Source: Massospora cicadina
Taxonomy: Eukaryota; Entomophthoromycota; Entomophthoromycetes; Entomophthorales; Entomophthoraceae
NCBI GenBank assembly: GCA_022478985.1
Contig: JAKSZP010012202.1
Coordinates: forward strand, 1 to 64,000
Direction of reading: 5' to 3'
Length of the DNA stretch: 64,000 nt
Shown here: one piece after another, positions 55,166 through 64,000 of the stretch
How positions within the stretch are numbered: the first letter of the stretch is position 1
How the letters are laid out: each line of letters opens with the position of its first letter
Notes under the pieces: model-generated
Told to the model about the DNA's origin: nothing
The model's database searches: none
Seen by the model: only the letters and a program-made list of their open reading frames with translations
Program-made: the position numbers and the translations under genes

Positions 55166-56574
55166 ATGTCAGGGAGCAGTTGGGCAAGCAAGGTAAGAGG
55201 AGCAGGCGGAAGGCCCGCGGCCTCCAACGTTTGAAAACACCCCGGAGAATCCGGCAGAATAGACAAAAATCTCAAAAAACTGGCGGTCACAATTTCCCCA
55301 GGAAATACTCGCATGGCAAGCATGATGCAACCAGTACATCAAATACCACACTCCCAGCCACTTTTGTTGGTGGAATTCGGAGTCCGTGTGTATCTGGACA
55401 TCCAAAAAATGGCCTTATGGGAAAAATTTTGTGAAGATGTACACAAAATTTTTCTGACCGCGGTGTACGTTGCACCTCACTCCATGTCGCGTGGTTGGCT
55501 GGACCTAAGTTTTGAAAGCAAAATAGCAGCAGACGAGGCTGCAGCGGTGCGCATAGTGGTTGACCTCCCCAAAGGCAAAGGGTCATCGAAACCAGATGCA
55601 CCAGATGGACAAAATCAAACCAAATTTTCCTCACGAATGACTTTTTGCCTACTATGGTAAAACGTGACATTTTGGAGCAACACCTGAAAGATGGTCTCAC
55701 TGTATACAGCGAAATACAATCTTTCAAAATGCAACGCTTCATGCTGATGCCACACCTGTGCACTGGCAAAGCTATCACAGTTCTGACCCCAACTGAGGAG
55801 ATAGCGAAGGACCTAACCCAGATCCCGCACTCCACTTTTATTGATATTGCAGGCATACCACCCACCCATTCTTGGTACCCATGGACAGCGCGCCCCCATT
55901 TGCACCCACTGTGATGCGTTCGGCCATAAGGCGCATGCATGCCCCATCAAAGAGGGCACTACATTCCAAGAGCACCCCTCAGCGGCTATGGCCAGCGGAG
56001 AGGCGCACTATGAACCAACTGCAAGCACCAAGGAGGCTTTCCCATGGGGAGCACAAGGCTGCTACCTAATGGTAAAGCCCATCTCCCCGCAGGAGCAGAA
56101 GAAGGCCAAGCAGGCCCATAGGGCCATGGCCAAGGAAGCGGCCAAGGCCACCACCGCCATCCCACACTCACAATGCCAGGAGGACATGGAGACCTTCGCG
56201 GTGGAAGCGACTTGGGAATCCATCATCCAATCAGATTGGGAAGCCCATGCCAAGAGGGCCACTCAATCTGAGGATCTGATAGGAGATGTAATCTCACCCA
56301 ATCTCTGCACCCAAGCTCCGGTCAAAATTAACTTGGGACCTATCCCAACTGAAAATTTTTTTGACCTGCTCAATGGTGCACCAAACTCATCTGCACCGCA
56401 AAAAATTCGTCCGACGTCAGGATAACAAAAAGCGAAGGCCAAAGCCAATGTGACTCTTTCTGCAAAAATTAACAAAAACCCCAATAGCGTTGTTGCTAAC
56501 ACCCACGCTGCTGTGAAAGCCTGTGGGGACCTTGAAGAGGCTGGTGGTCCTGGGGCCCACCCCCTCGCACCTAA
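55166..56574 (+). pseudogene. LINE C1 ORF1 protein
   Basis: Starts at ATG 55166; basic N-terminus with a stop. Then VEFGVRVYLDIQKM, LWEKFCEDVHKIF and WLDLSFESKIAADEAAA, homologous in order to family B ORF1 (VEHGIRLFL, LWEKTCE, WINFGFKTADEADAAA). RRM-like MVKRDILEQHLKDGLTVYSE with CTGKAITVLTP. Zinc knuckle CTHCDAFGHKAHAC (about 55899-55940). An Ala/Lys-rich helical segment (EQKKAKQAHRAMAKEAAKAT) and an acidic C-terminal part follow. At least three frameshifts. The stop TAA (56572-56574) lies in the junction hairpin. Confidence 0.82.
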
Positions 56575-56587
56575 AGTGCAATGGGGG
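56560..56587 (+). promoter_or_regulatory. ORF1/ORF2 junction hairpin, LINE C1
   Basis: Stem CCCCC (56560-56564) / GGGGG (56583-56587), inner stem GCAC / GTGC (56567-56570, 56576-56579). The ORF1 stop lies in the loop and the ORF2 ATG (56581) on the 3' side. Copy C2 has a stronger inner stem. Confidence 0.5.
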
Positions 56588-57907
56588 AAACCTTCACTCT
56601 AGGGACGTTCAATATTGCTAGATTCAAGGCCTCCCAATCACAGGCTAGGAAACTGAGTTTTTACAACACAATTTACCTATGGTTATCCTGGCCATCTAGG
56701 AGTCCCACTGTCCACGAGGTTCTGAGGAAGCTTAGAAAACAATGCTCCTCCCATCCCTATCCTTTTGGTTGAAGCACTGTGGGGTGCTAATTTGGAAAAT
56801 AATTTTTTCAATTTCACATCCTCAGAAACATTCCTAAATAGCCAAGTGCTCATCATCACCTTCTCGTGGGCTGACGTTGCGCATGCAATCGTCAACATCT
56901 ATGCCCCAAACGGTGCACATGAGCATCAGGAATTTTCTCATCAGTCAAATCCCTCCCGCTACCCCCTGATTCTTTCCTAGTTGGCGACATGAACTGTTGG
57001 CTAACCTCACCAATGGACTGGTGGCCTCCCTCACCCCACGCCCCACAGGGTCATGTAGAACTACGCATTCTAAAAGCCACCCTTGGGTTAATGGATGCAC
57101 TTCCTCAACTTGCCCCACTGCTCAAAAACATGATGCGTCCCCACGTCCACAACGGCCAATTAAGGTCCATGACCCGCATCAACCTTATTTTAGCGCCGGC
57201 GAAATTCCAACCCCACATCTCCCACTTCAAAACAACAAAAATGTAATCCTCTAACCACCAACTGGTCTCGATAGCCTACCACTTACCCATCACAGTTGCA
57301 AAGGCCCCACATTAGTGCAAAATCCACCCCCGAGCTTGCGTCGCCAGGATTTTCCACGTGGGTGGAAGAGGCAACTTTGGCAAAATCGTTTGTTGCACCA
57401 TTTTGTGCGGACCCCATTTCCACATGGGCAACTTTCAAAGAGGACACCATCCGCCACTATCGCCATCTCTCTCCTCCAGACGCTCATGAGCCACATTGGC
57501 GGTTATCTCGCGTGCTCTGGTGGAATTGGCCCACTTGGAGTCCAACATTCCAGCCATAGGATACAGCCCTGCATGGGGTGGAAGTGGGTGGAGGCAGCCG
57601 CCCACCTTAACGCACTCAAAAGGCAACACAAACATCAGGTTTGTGTCCAATACAGGGCCACATGCATCACTAAAGGTGACAAGTGCACCGCATACTTCTT
57701 TAAAAAAATTTGCACCACGCCATAGCGTGGCCTGCACACAGGTGTGAAGATCGGATAATTCCATTGCGGACACACTGGCTGAAGTGGCAATCAAAACGCA
57801 AAAATATTACTCCAAGTTATACCGAGCTGAACCAATTCAGCTGGCTGAAATGGCGGAATTTCTTGACCAAGCTCATATCTGCACCATTTTCTGATACCCA
57901 GAAATAA
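56581..57907 (+). pseudogene. LINE C1 ORF2, endonuclease and linker
   Basis: Starts MGETFTLGTFNIARFKASQS, the N-terminal strand of an APE-type endonuclease. LVGDMNCW (about 56975-57000) and SMTRINLILAPAKF (about 57165-57205) correspond to GDFNCW and SRIDHIL of family B. The linker to RT contains CVQYRATCITKGDKCTAYFF (about 57640-57705). Frameshifts separate all parts. RT of the same element continues at 63200. Confidence 0.8.
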
Positions 57908-58050
57908 TGAATTTAAATTTTAAATTTATTGTGGGAAGGCTGACCATGGGATGGACACTTCCGAATATGACTCAGACGAGACAAAACTTAGTACCAGGGG
58001 AGGCACCCCAGAGAAGCGATGCTATCTCTTGTTGCCAGTGGGAACGCCAC

Positions 58051-61000
58051 TTATGGAAAGGGGGAGGGAACGTGTGTAGGGGACGTAGCCACTATTGAGC
58101 ACGTGTGGAGGAAGGGGTCTGATTTGATGAACCAGACTGGGAACCAGGAAGAGACCAGCTGTTGGCGACGCGGTGGGAGATATCCAAACATCCACGCTTG
58201 AAAGTGATCCACCAAATGAGACCGGAATCTGTGGACAGCTTCAGGGAGGGTGGGGATGGAGCCAGCGATGGCATCCAAGACAATCGTGTGGATAGTCCAC
58301 ATGGCGATTGCAACCACCAGAGCACGGGGGGAGGGGGTGGGAGGGGGAGGCCATTGATAAAGCAAACATATCTCTTGACAGACTGAAGGGATATGTTTGA
58401 TCCTGGCCTAGCAGACGTTGGACTTCGCGCCATATTACTTTAAAGGTGGGGCACTTCTCCAGGCGGTGAAACAGCGTTCCATACTGGCCACACACGACAC
58501 AGGATGAGTGTAAATCATTAGAGCGCTCAGCTGTACGATACACACGCCTCAGGCAGCGCCACACATGGGAACGTACTTGAGGCTGCAACAGAGGATGGTG
58601 TGCGTATTTCCAGATAGTCTTTTGGGTCTCAGTAGAATAAGGGATGTCCATCATGTCCAGGTAGTCCACCCTGGATAGGACTTGGGGTCGAATGGGGATC
58701 ACACCATCATGGATGGGTAGCCCCTGTACCTCTTTTGTGAACTGAGGAGTGGGGCGGCCTCTTTGGGTTGTATGTCCACTAATACAAATTCTCCACTCTG
58801 CGCTTCGCATGGAGATTAGGATTCATTTGTAGTGAGTTTTGGTCCCGTGAGGACCTGTGGCCGATGTGTGTGATGCGAGGTATTTCATCAGGGAGTGGGG
58901 GTTTGATGAATTGTTGAGGCCCAAGGCTCGAGAGAATTTGGAGTGGGCCGCGCGGGACCAGTGTTGGGATGGGAGTGTAGGAGCAGTGACGGCCGCAATC
59001 CAGGTGCCCAGGATCTTGGCAGCATGGGCTTTGAAGTCAAGTAGGCCCATGCCACCATGATGATGAGGGCCAAACATGACCTCTAGCCGTACTGGTGGAG
59101 GGCGGCCTGACCAAAGCCAACCTTGAAGCAAAGCATACAGGGATTTGAAGAAGCTTGAGGAAAAGGGGATGGCGTGGGCTCTGAACCAGACTTTGGATAG
59201 GAGCATAGAGTTGGCAAGAACAACCCTGCCAGTGAGGGTAGTAGGGTGGGCTCTGAGAGAGGCAATTCGCTTCGTCACGTTGTCCAGTATATGGCACTCC
59301 ATTACTGCTGACGCGTATCCACCTGCCTCCAACCACACGTCCAGATGGCGTACCGGTCCTATGGAAGTCGTGGCACAAAGGGGAGCACCAGTGGAGCGGT
59401 GTGTGTTGAGTTAATAAGGCGTGGACGTGGGCGAGCAGATGGGCCGGGTTGGGAACTACTTGCTGGGGCCCAGCAGTTCTGAAACTGACCAAGGAGGATG
59501 ATTTCGGTTTTGGAGGCGTTCAGTGCCATGTTGCTTACCCGGGAATATTCCTGGATGAGGGCTTCAAGCGCGCGTGCATCTTTGTTATTAGACACCCCCA
59601 CCACGCAATCATCTGCAAATGCCATCATCTTGACTGGGGTTTGGCCTGGCACATGGACCCCAGTGAGTTGGGCATTCACATTTCGCAGTAGTGGGTCAAG
59701 GCTGAAGTTGTATAATATTGAGCTAAGGGGGTCCCCTTATCGCAGGCCCCTTTGAGGACGGACTACTTCCGTTAAAAAACCTGGGCCGCGCACTGCCATT
59801 GTTGCAGATTCCGTGAGCAGCATCACCCAGTTAATGAAGCGGGGAGGTAGGCGGAATTGTTGGAGGCAGGCCCTAAGGTATTCCCAGTTTACTCTATCAT
59901 AGGCCTTTTGTTGGTCCAAGAATACAAGTGCCCCAGAGGCTGTGGACTGACACACATTAGCCACAGTGTGCACGTTATCCCAAATTGACCTTCTGGGGAT
60001 GAAACCAAATTTTTCTGGGGAGATGGTGGCAGATGCTACAGTCCCTAACCGGTTAGCCATGATTTTGGTTAAAGATTTGGTGTCTGTGTTTGTTAGAGAA
60101 ATGGGGCGCCAGTTGGCTAAGTCTAGCCTATCCCCTTTCTTGAAGAGTGTGACCGTAAAGGCCTCATGTCCTCCTGGTAGGAGGCGCGTTTCCAACAGGC
60201 TTTGGTTAAGTGAGGCTAGCAGCAATGGGGATATATATTTAAAATATTTTTTGTAGAACTCATATGGAATGTCATCTGGGCCTGGGCATTTTTGCTTAGC
60301 ACACCGCGAATGGTAGTCCATAATTCATTTGGAGTAATTAAATTCATTATTTCCGGGTATCAGAAAACGGCAGATTTGAGCTTGGTCAAGAACTTCGCCA
60401 TTTCGGCCGGCTGAATTGGTTCAGCTTGGTATAACTCGGAGTAATATCTTTGCGTTTTGATTGCCACTTCGTCTGGTGTGTCCACAATAGAATTATCCGA
60501 TCTTTGCACCTGTGTGCAGGCCACGCTCTGGCGTGGTGCAAATTTTTTGAAGAAGTATGCGGTGCACTTGTCGCCTTTATTGATGAATGTGGCCCTGTAT
60601 TGGACACAAACCTGATGTTTGTGTTGCATTTCAAGTGCGTTGAGGTGGGCGGCTGCCTCCGCCCACTTCTGGCCCCATGCAGGGCTATATCCTGAGGCTG
60701 GAATGTTGGACTCCAAGTGGGCCAATTCCGCCAGCGTGCGCAATATAACCGCTGATGTGGCTCATGAGCGTCTGGTTGAGAGATGGCGATAGTGGCAGAT
60801 GGTGTATTCTTTGAAAGTTGCCCATGTGGAAATGGGGTCCGCGCAAAACGGTGCAACAAATGATTTTGCTAAAGTTGCCTCTTCCACCCACATGGAAAAT
60901 CCTGGTGATGCGAGCTCTGGGGGGTGGATTTTGCACCAATGTGGGGCCTTTGCAACTGTGATGGTTAAGTGGTATGTTATCAAGACCAGTCAGTGGTCAG

Positions 61001-61669
61001 AGAATTCCATTTTCATTGTTTTGAAGTGGGAGATGTGGGGTTGGAATTTCGCCGGTGCTAAAATAAGGTCGATGCAGGTCATGGACCTTAATTGGCCGTT
61101 GTGGACATGAGGACGCGTCATGTTTTTGAGCAGCGGTGCATGTTGTGGCAGTGCATCCATTAACCCAAGGGTGGCTTTTAGAATGCGTAGTTCTACGTGA
61201 CCCTGTGGGGCATGGGGTGAGGGCGGCCACCGGTCCATTGGTGAGGTTAGCCAACAGTTCATGTTGCCAATTAGGAAAGAATCAGGGGGTAGCGGGAGGG
61301 ATTTGACTGATGAGAAAAATTACCAACGCTCATGTGCACCGTTTGGGGCGTAAATGTTGATGATTGTGTGTGCAACATTGGCCCATGAGAAGGTGACAAC
61401 GAGCACTCAGCCATTTAGGAATGTTTCTGAAGATGTAAATTTAAAATTGTTTTTCTGAATTAGCACCCCACAGTGCTTCAACCAAAAGGATAGGGATGGT
61501 AGGAGCATTGTTTTCCAAGCTTCCTCGGAACCTCGTGGACAGTGGGACTCCTGGATGGCCAGGATATCCACGGGTAAATTGTTTTGTAAAAAACTCAGTT
61601 TCCTAGCCTGGGATGGGGAGGCCTTGAGTCCGGCGATATTCTTTTCCCTAGAGTGAAGGTTTCCCCCAT
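58051..61669 (-). pseudogene. LINE C2 ORF2 polyprotein (EN-RT-Zn)
   Basis: EN part 61669-60980 with MNCWLTSPMD and MTCIDLILAPAKF. RT: KCPGPDDIPYEFYKKYF (about 60290), WRPISLTNTDTKSLTKIMAN, LVFLDQQKAYDRVNWEYL (about 59925-59870), GLR*GDPLS (a CGA codon turned to TGA at about 59737), and catalytic MAFADDCVVGVSNN (about 59620-59580). A frameshift near 59350 leads to VTKRIASLRAHPTTLTGRVV, then HHHGGMGLLDFKAHAAKILG. C-terminal finger CVVCGQYGTLFHRLEKC (about 58505-58450). Only a handful of lesions, the fewest of any LINE here. Confidence 0.9.
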
Positions 61670-61690
61670 TGCACCTTAGGTGCGAGGGGG
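61663..61690 (-). promoter_or_regulatory. ORF1/ORF2 junction hairpin, LINE C2
   Basis: On the minus strand, CCCCC-TC-GCACC-TAA-GGTGC-AAT-GGGGG. The loop is exactly the ORF1 stop TAA (61678-61676), and the ORF2 ATG (61669-61667) overlaps the outer 3' arm. Confidence 0.6.
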
Positions 61691-63089
61691 TGGGCCCCTG
61701 GGCCCACTAGCCTCTTCCAGGTCCCCACGGGCTTTCACAGCAGTGCAGGTATTAGCAGCAACGCTATTGGGGTTTTTGTTAATTTTTGCAGAAAGAGTCG
61801 CGTTGGCTTTGGCCTTCACTTTTTGTTTTCCCGACGTCGGACGAATTTTTTGCAGTGCGGATAAGTTTGGTGCACCGTCAAGTGGGGCAAAAAAAATTTT
61901 TCAGTTGGGATAGGTCCCAAGTCAGTTTTGACTGGGGCTTGGGTGCAGCAATTGGGTGAGATCAAATCTCCCATCAGATCCTCAGATTGAGTGGCCCATT
62001 TGGCATGGGCCTCGAATCTGATTAGGTGATGGATTCCCAAGTTGCTTCCGCTGCGAAGGTCTCCATGTCTTCCTGGCATTGTGAGTGCAGGATGGTGGTG
62101 GTGGCCTTGGCCGCTTCCTTGGCCGCAGTCCTACAGGTCTGCTTGGCCTTCTTCCGCTCCTGCGGGTTCTGGGCTTTACCAATAGGTAGCAGCCTTGTGC
62201 TCCCCACGGGAAAGCCTCCTTAGTGCTTGCGGTTGGTTTGTAGTACGCCTCTCCGCTGGCCATGGCCGCCGAGGGGTGCTCTTGGAATGTGACGCCCTCT
62301 TTGATGGGGCATGCGTGCGCCTTATGGCCAAACACATCACAGTGGGTGCAAATGGGGGGCGCGCTGTCCACAGTTACCCAGAATGGATGGGTGGTGTGCC
62401 CTGTGATGTCAATAAAGGTGGAGTGCAGGATCTGGGTTAGGTCCTTCGCAATCTCCTTGGTTGGGGTCAGAACTGTGATGGCTTTGCCGGTGCACAGGTG
62501 TGGCATCAGCGTGAAATGTTGCATTTTGAAAGAATGTATTTCGCCATATATGGAGAGACCATCTTTCAGGTGTTGCTCCAAAATGTCACGTTTTACCGTA
62601 GTAGGCAAAAAGTCAAATGTGAGGAAAATTTGGTTTGACTTTGTCCATCTTGTGCATTTAGTTTTGACGACCTGTTGCCCTTTGGGGAGGTCGACCACTA
62701 TGCGCACCGCTGCAGCCTCATCTGCTGCTATTTTGCTTTCAAAACCTAGGTCCAGCCAAGCGCGTGACATGGAGTGAGGTGCAACGAACACTGCGGTCAG
62801 GAAAATTCTGTGTACATCTTCACAAAATTTTTCCCATAGGGCCATTTTTTGGATGTCCAGATGCACACGGACTTCAAATTCCACCGACGAAAGTGGCTGG
62901 GAATGTGGCGTGTTGATGTACTGGTTGCATCATGCTTGCCACGCGAGTATCTCCGAGGAAATTGTGACCGCCAGTTTTTTTAGATTTTTTTTCTATTCCG
63001 CCAGATTCTCTGGGGCGTTTTCAAACGTTAGAGGCCGCGGGCCTTCCGCCTGCTCCTCTCGCCTTGCTTGCCCAACTGCTCCCAGACAT
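61676..63089 (-). pseudogene. LINE C2 ORF1 protein
   Basis: ATG at 63089. After one early stop, the frame 62884-61982 is open for 300 codons: VHLDIQKMALWEKFCEDVHR, AWLDLGFESKIAADEAAAVR, IFLTFDFLPTTVKRDILEQH (RRM-like), CTGKAITVLTP, and an intact zinc knuckle CTHCDVFGHKAHAC. A one-base shift at about 62180 exits into a Pro/Arg-rich reading; the proper Ala/Lys helix (AKQTCRTAAKEAAKATTTIL) is in the next frame. C-terminal end AVKARGDLEEASGPRGPPP before TAA. The best preserved ORF1 in the window. Confidence 0.87.
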
Positions 63090-63185
63090 GGGCGCAGACT
63101 AATCCCCTTTATGAGATTATCAAACTAGATTTAGTCTTGAATTAAATGGGTTGCAAAACTGTTTGCAACGAGAAAGAAAAGTTTT

Positions 63186-64000
63186 AATAATGAATTTAAT
63201 TACTCTAAATGAATTATGAACAGCCATTCATGGTGCGCCAAACCAAAAATGCTCAGGCCCAGATGGCATTCCATAAGAGTTCTACAAAAAATATTTAAAA
63301 TATATATTATTCAATTGCTGCTAGCCTCACTTAACCAAAGCCTGTTGGAAATGCGTCTCCTACCAGGAGGACATGAGGCTTTTACTGTCACACTCTTAAA
63401 GAAAGGGGATAAGCTTGACTTAGCCAACTGGCGCCCCATTTCTCTAACAAACACAGACACCAAAATTTTAACAAAAATCATGGCTAACCGTTAAGGGACT
63501 GTAGCATCTGCCACCATCTCCCCAGAACAATTTGGTTTCATCCCCAGAAGGTTGATTTGGGATAATGTGCACTCCGTGGCTAATGCATGTCAGTCCACAG
63601 CCTCTGGGGCACTGGTATTTTTGGACCAACAAAAGGCCTACGATATAGTAAACTGGGAATACCTAAGGGCCTGCCTCCATCAATTCCGCCTGCCCCCCGC
63701 TTCATAAACTGGGTAATTGCTCACGGAATCTGCAACAATGGCAGTGCGTGGCCCAGGCTTCCTAACGGAAGTAGTCCGCCCTCAAAGGGGCTTACGACAA
63801 GGGGACCCCCTCAGCCCACTCTTATACAACTTCAGCCTTGATCCACTACTGCGAAATGTGAATGCCCAACTCACTGGGGTCCATGTGCCAGGACAAACCC
63901 CAAACAAGATGATGGCATTTGCAGATGTTTGTGTGGTGGGGGTATCTAATAACAAAGATGCACGCGCGCTTGAAGGCCTCATCCAGGAATATTCCCAGGT
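63186..64000 (+). mobile_element. LINE family C copy 1, RT part (runs off window)
   Basis: Continues C1 beyond C2. Plus-strand RT: AKPKMLRP (GPD eroded), LLPGGHEAFTVTLLKKGDKL, LANWRPISLTNTDTKILTKI, stop after MANR at 63493, then FIPRRLIWDNVHSVANACQS, LVFLDQQKAYDIVNWEYLRA, GLRQGDPLSPLLYNFSLDPL, and MAFADVCVVG where the catalytic Asp-Asp reads Asp-Val (about 63910). The 3' end lies beyond 64000. Confidence 0.88.

Larger units (their letters stand above)
55073..57916 (+). mobile_element. LINE family C copy 1, 5' part
   Basis: Begins with the same 5' leader as copy C2 (ACTTTTCTTTCTCGTTGCAA). Encodes ORF1 and the endonuclease plus linker of ORF2. It stops at the 14-bp AATAATGAATTTAA (57903-57916), where C2 inserted in the opposite direction. 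It resumes at 63186 with the same 14 bp. The undisturbed sequence across this site is visible inside C2 at about 60315-60360. Confidence 0.9.
57917..63185 (-). mobile_element. LINE family C copy 2, full length, inserted in C1
   Basis: A 5269-bp minus-strand LINE flanked by the exact 14-bp duplication AATAATGAATTTAA (57903-57916, 63186-63199). Its 3' tail (57917-57965) reads, on the minus strand, AGTGTCCATCCCATGGTCAG then AATAAATTT, the same motif as families A and B. It carries ORF1 (63089-61676) and ORF2 (61669-58051). It lies within its own relative C1 in reverse orientation, so the two form a long imperfect inverted repeat. Confidence 0.92.

Noticed and set aside
55073..64000. Large inverted repeat considered as a foldback transposon or palindromic replication structure
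   Set aside because: Explained fully by LINE C2 inserted in reverse orientation in LINE C1, with a clean 14-bp target duplication.
1..64000. tRNA genes, CRISPR arrays, rRNA, plasmid or phage features
   Set aside because: Looked for and not seen; the content is eukaryotic throughout.

Overview
The window looks like nuclear DNA of a fungus with a large, AT-rich, transposon-filled genome. The only conserved cellular gene I can identify is a five-exon gene at 12121-12564 for mitochondrial ATP synthase subunit h (ATP14). Its introns are only 34-68 nt and have normal GT/AG ends. I cannot fix the lineage more closely; an early-diverging fungus with an expanded genome would fit, but this is inference. 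I found no tRNA, rRNA, CRISPR array or bacterial feature.

Nearly everything else recognisable is retrotransposon, mostly decayed and nested. Region by region: 1-3353 holds unidentified AT-rich DNA with coding-like scraps. 3369-5286 and 6470-8437 are two copies of a 1.9-kb element (family A) that encodes only a LINE ORF1-type protein. 8451-14989 is mostly gene-poor and contains ATP14. 15016-26541 is a third A copy, split into three pieces by a probable 1.7-kb LTR-type insertion (16399-18133) and a Ty3/Gypsy element (Gypsy-1, 18628-26505, minus strand). Gypsy-1 itself carries a short-internal LTR element (20757-22541) inside its RNase H.

26827-32114 and 32326-37549 are two neighbouring full-length LINEs (family B: ORF1 with zinc knuckle, endonuclease, reverse transcriptase, C-terminal zinc finger), each with target-site duplications. 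38481-54415 is a four-level nest: Gypsy-4 relic, containing chromovirus Gypsy-3 (38907-53853), whose left LTR contains chromovirus Gypsy-2 (40057-46680) and whose RT contains a solo LTR (49010-50028). 55073-64000 is a family C LINE (C1) interrupted by a second copy (C2, 57917-63185) in the opposite orientation; C1 runs off the window end.

The A, B and C families share ORF1 homology and a common 3' tail. This suggests that the ORF1-only A family is moved in trans by LINE machinery, a fungal parallel to mammalian half-LINE (HAL1) elements. Two further points stand out. B and C LINEs have a hairpin exactly at the ORF1 stop/ORF2 start. The two chromoviruses encode a conserved peptide beyond the chromodomain, inside the U3 part of the LTR. 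Insertion order, target-site duplications and empty sites were read directly from the sequence; family assignments rest on motifs read by eye.
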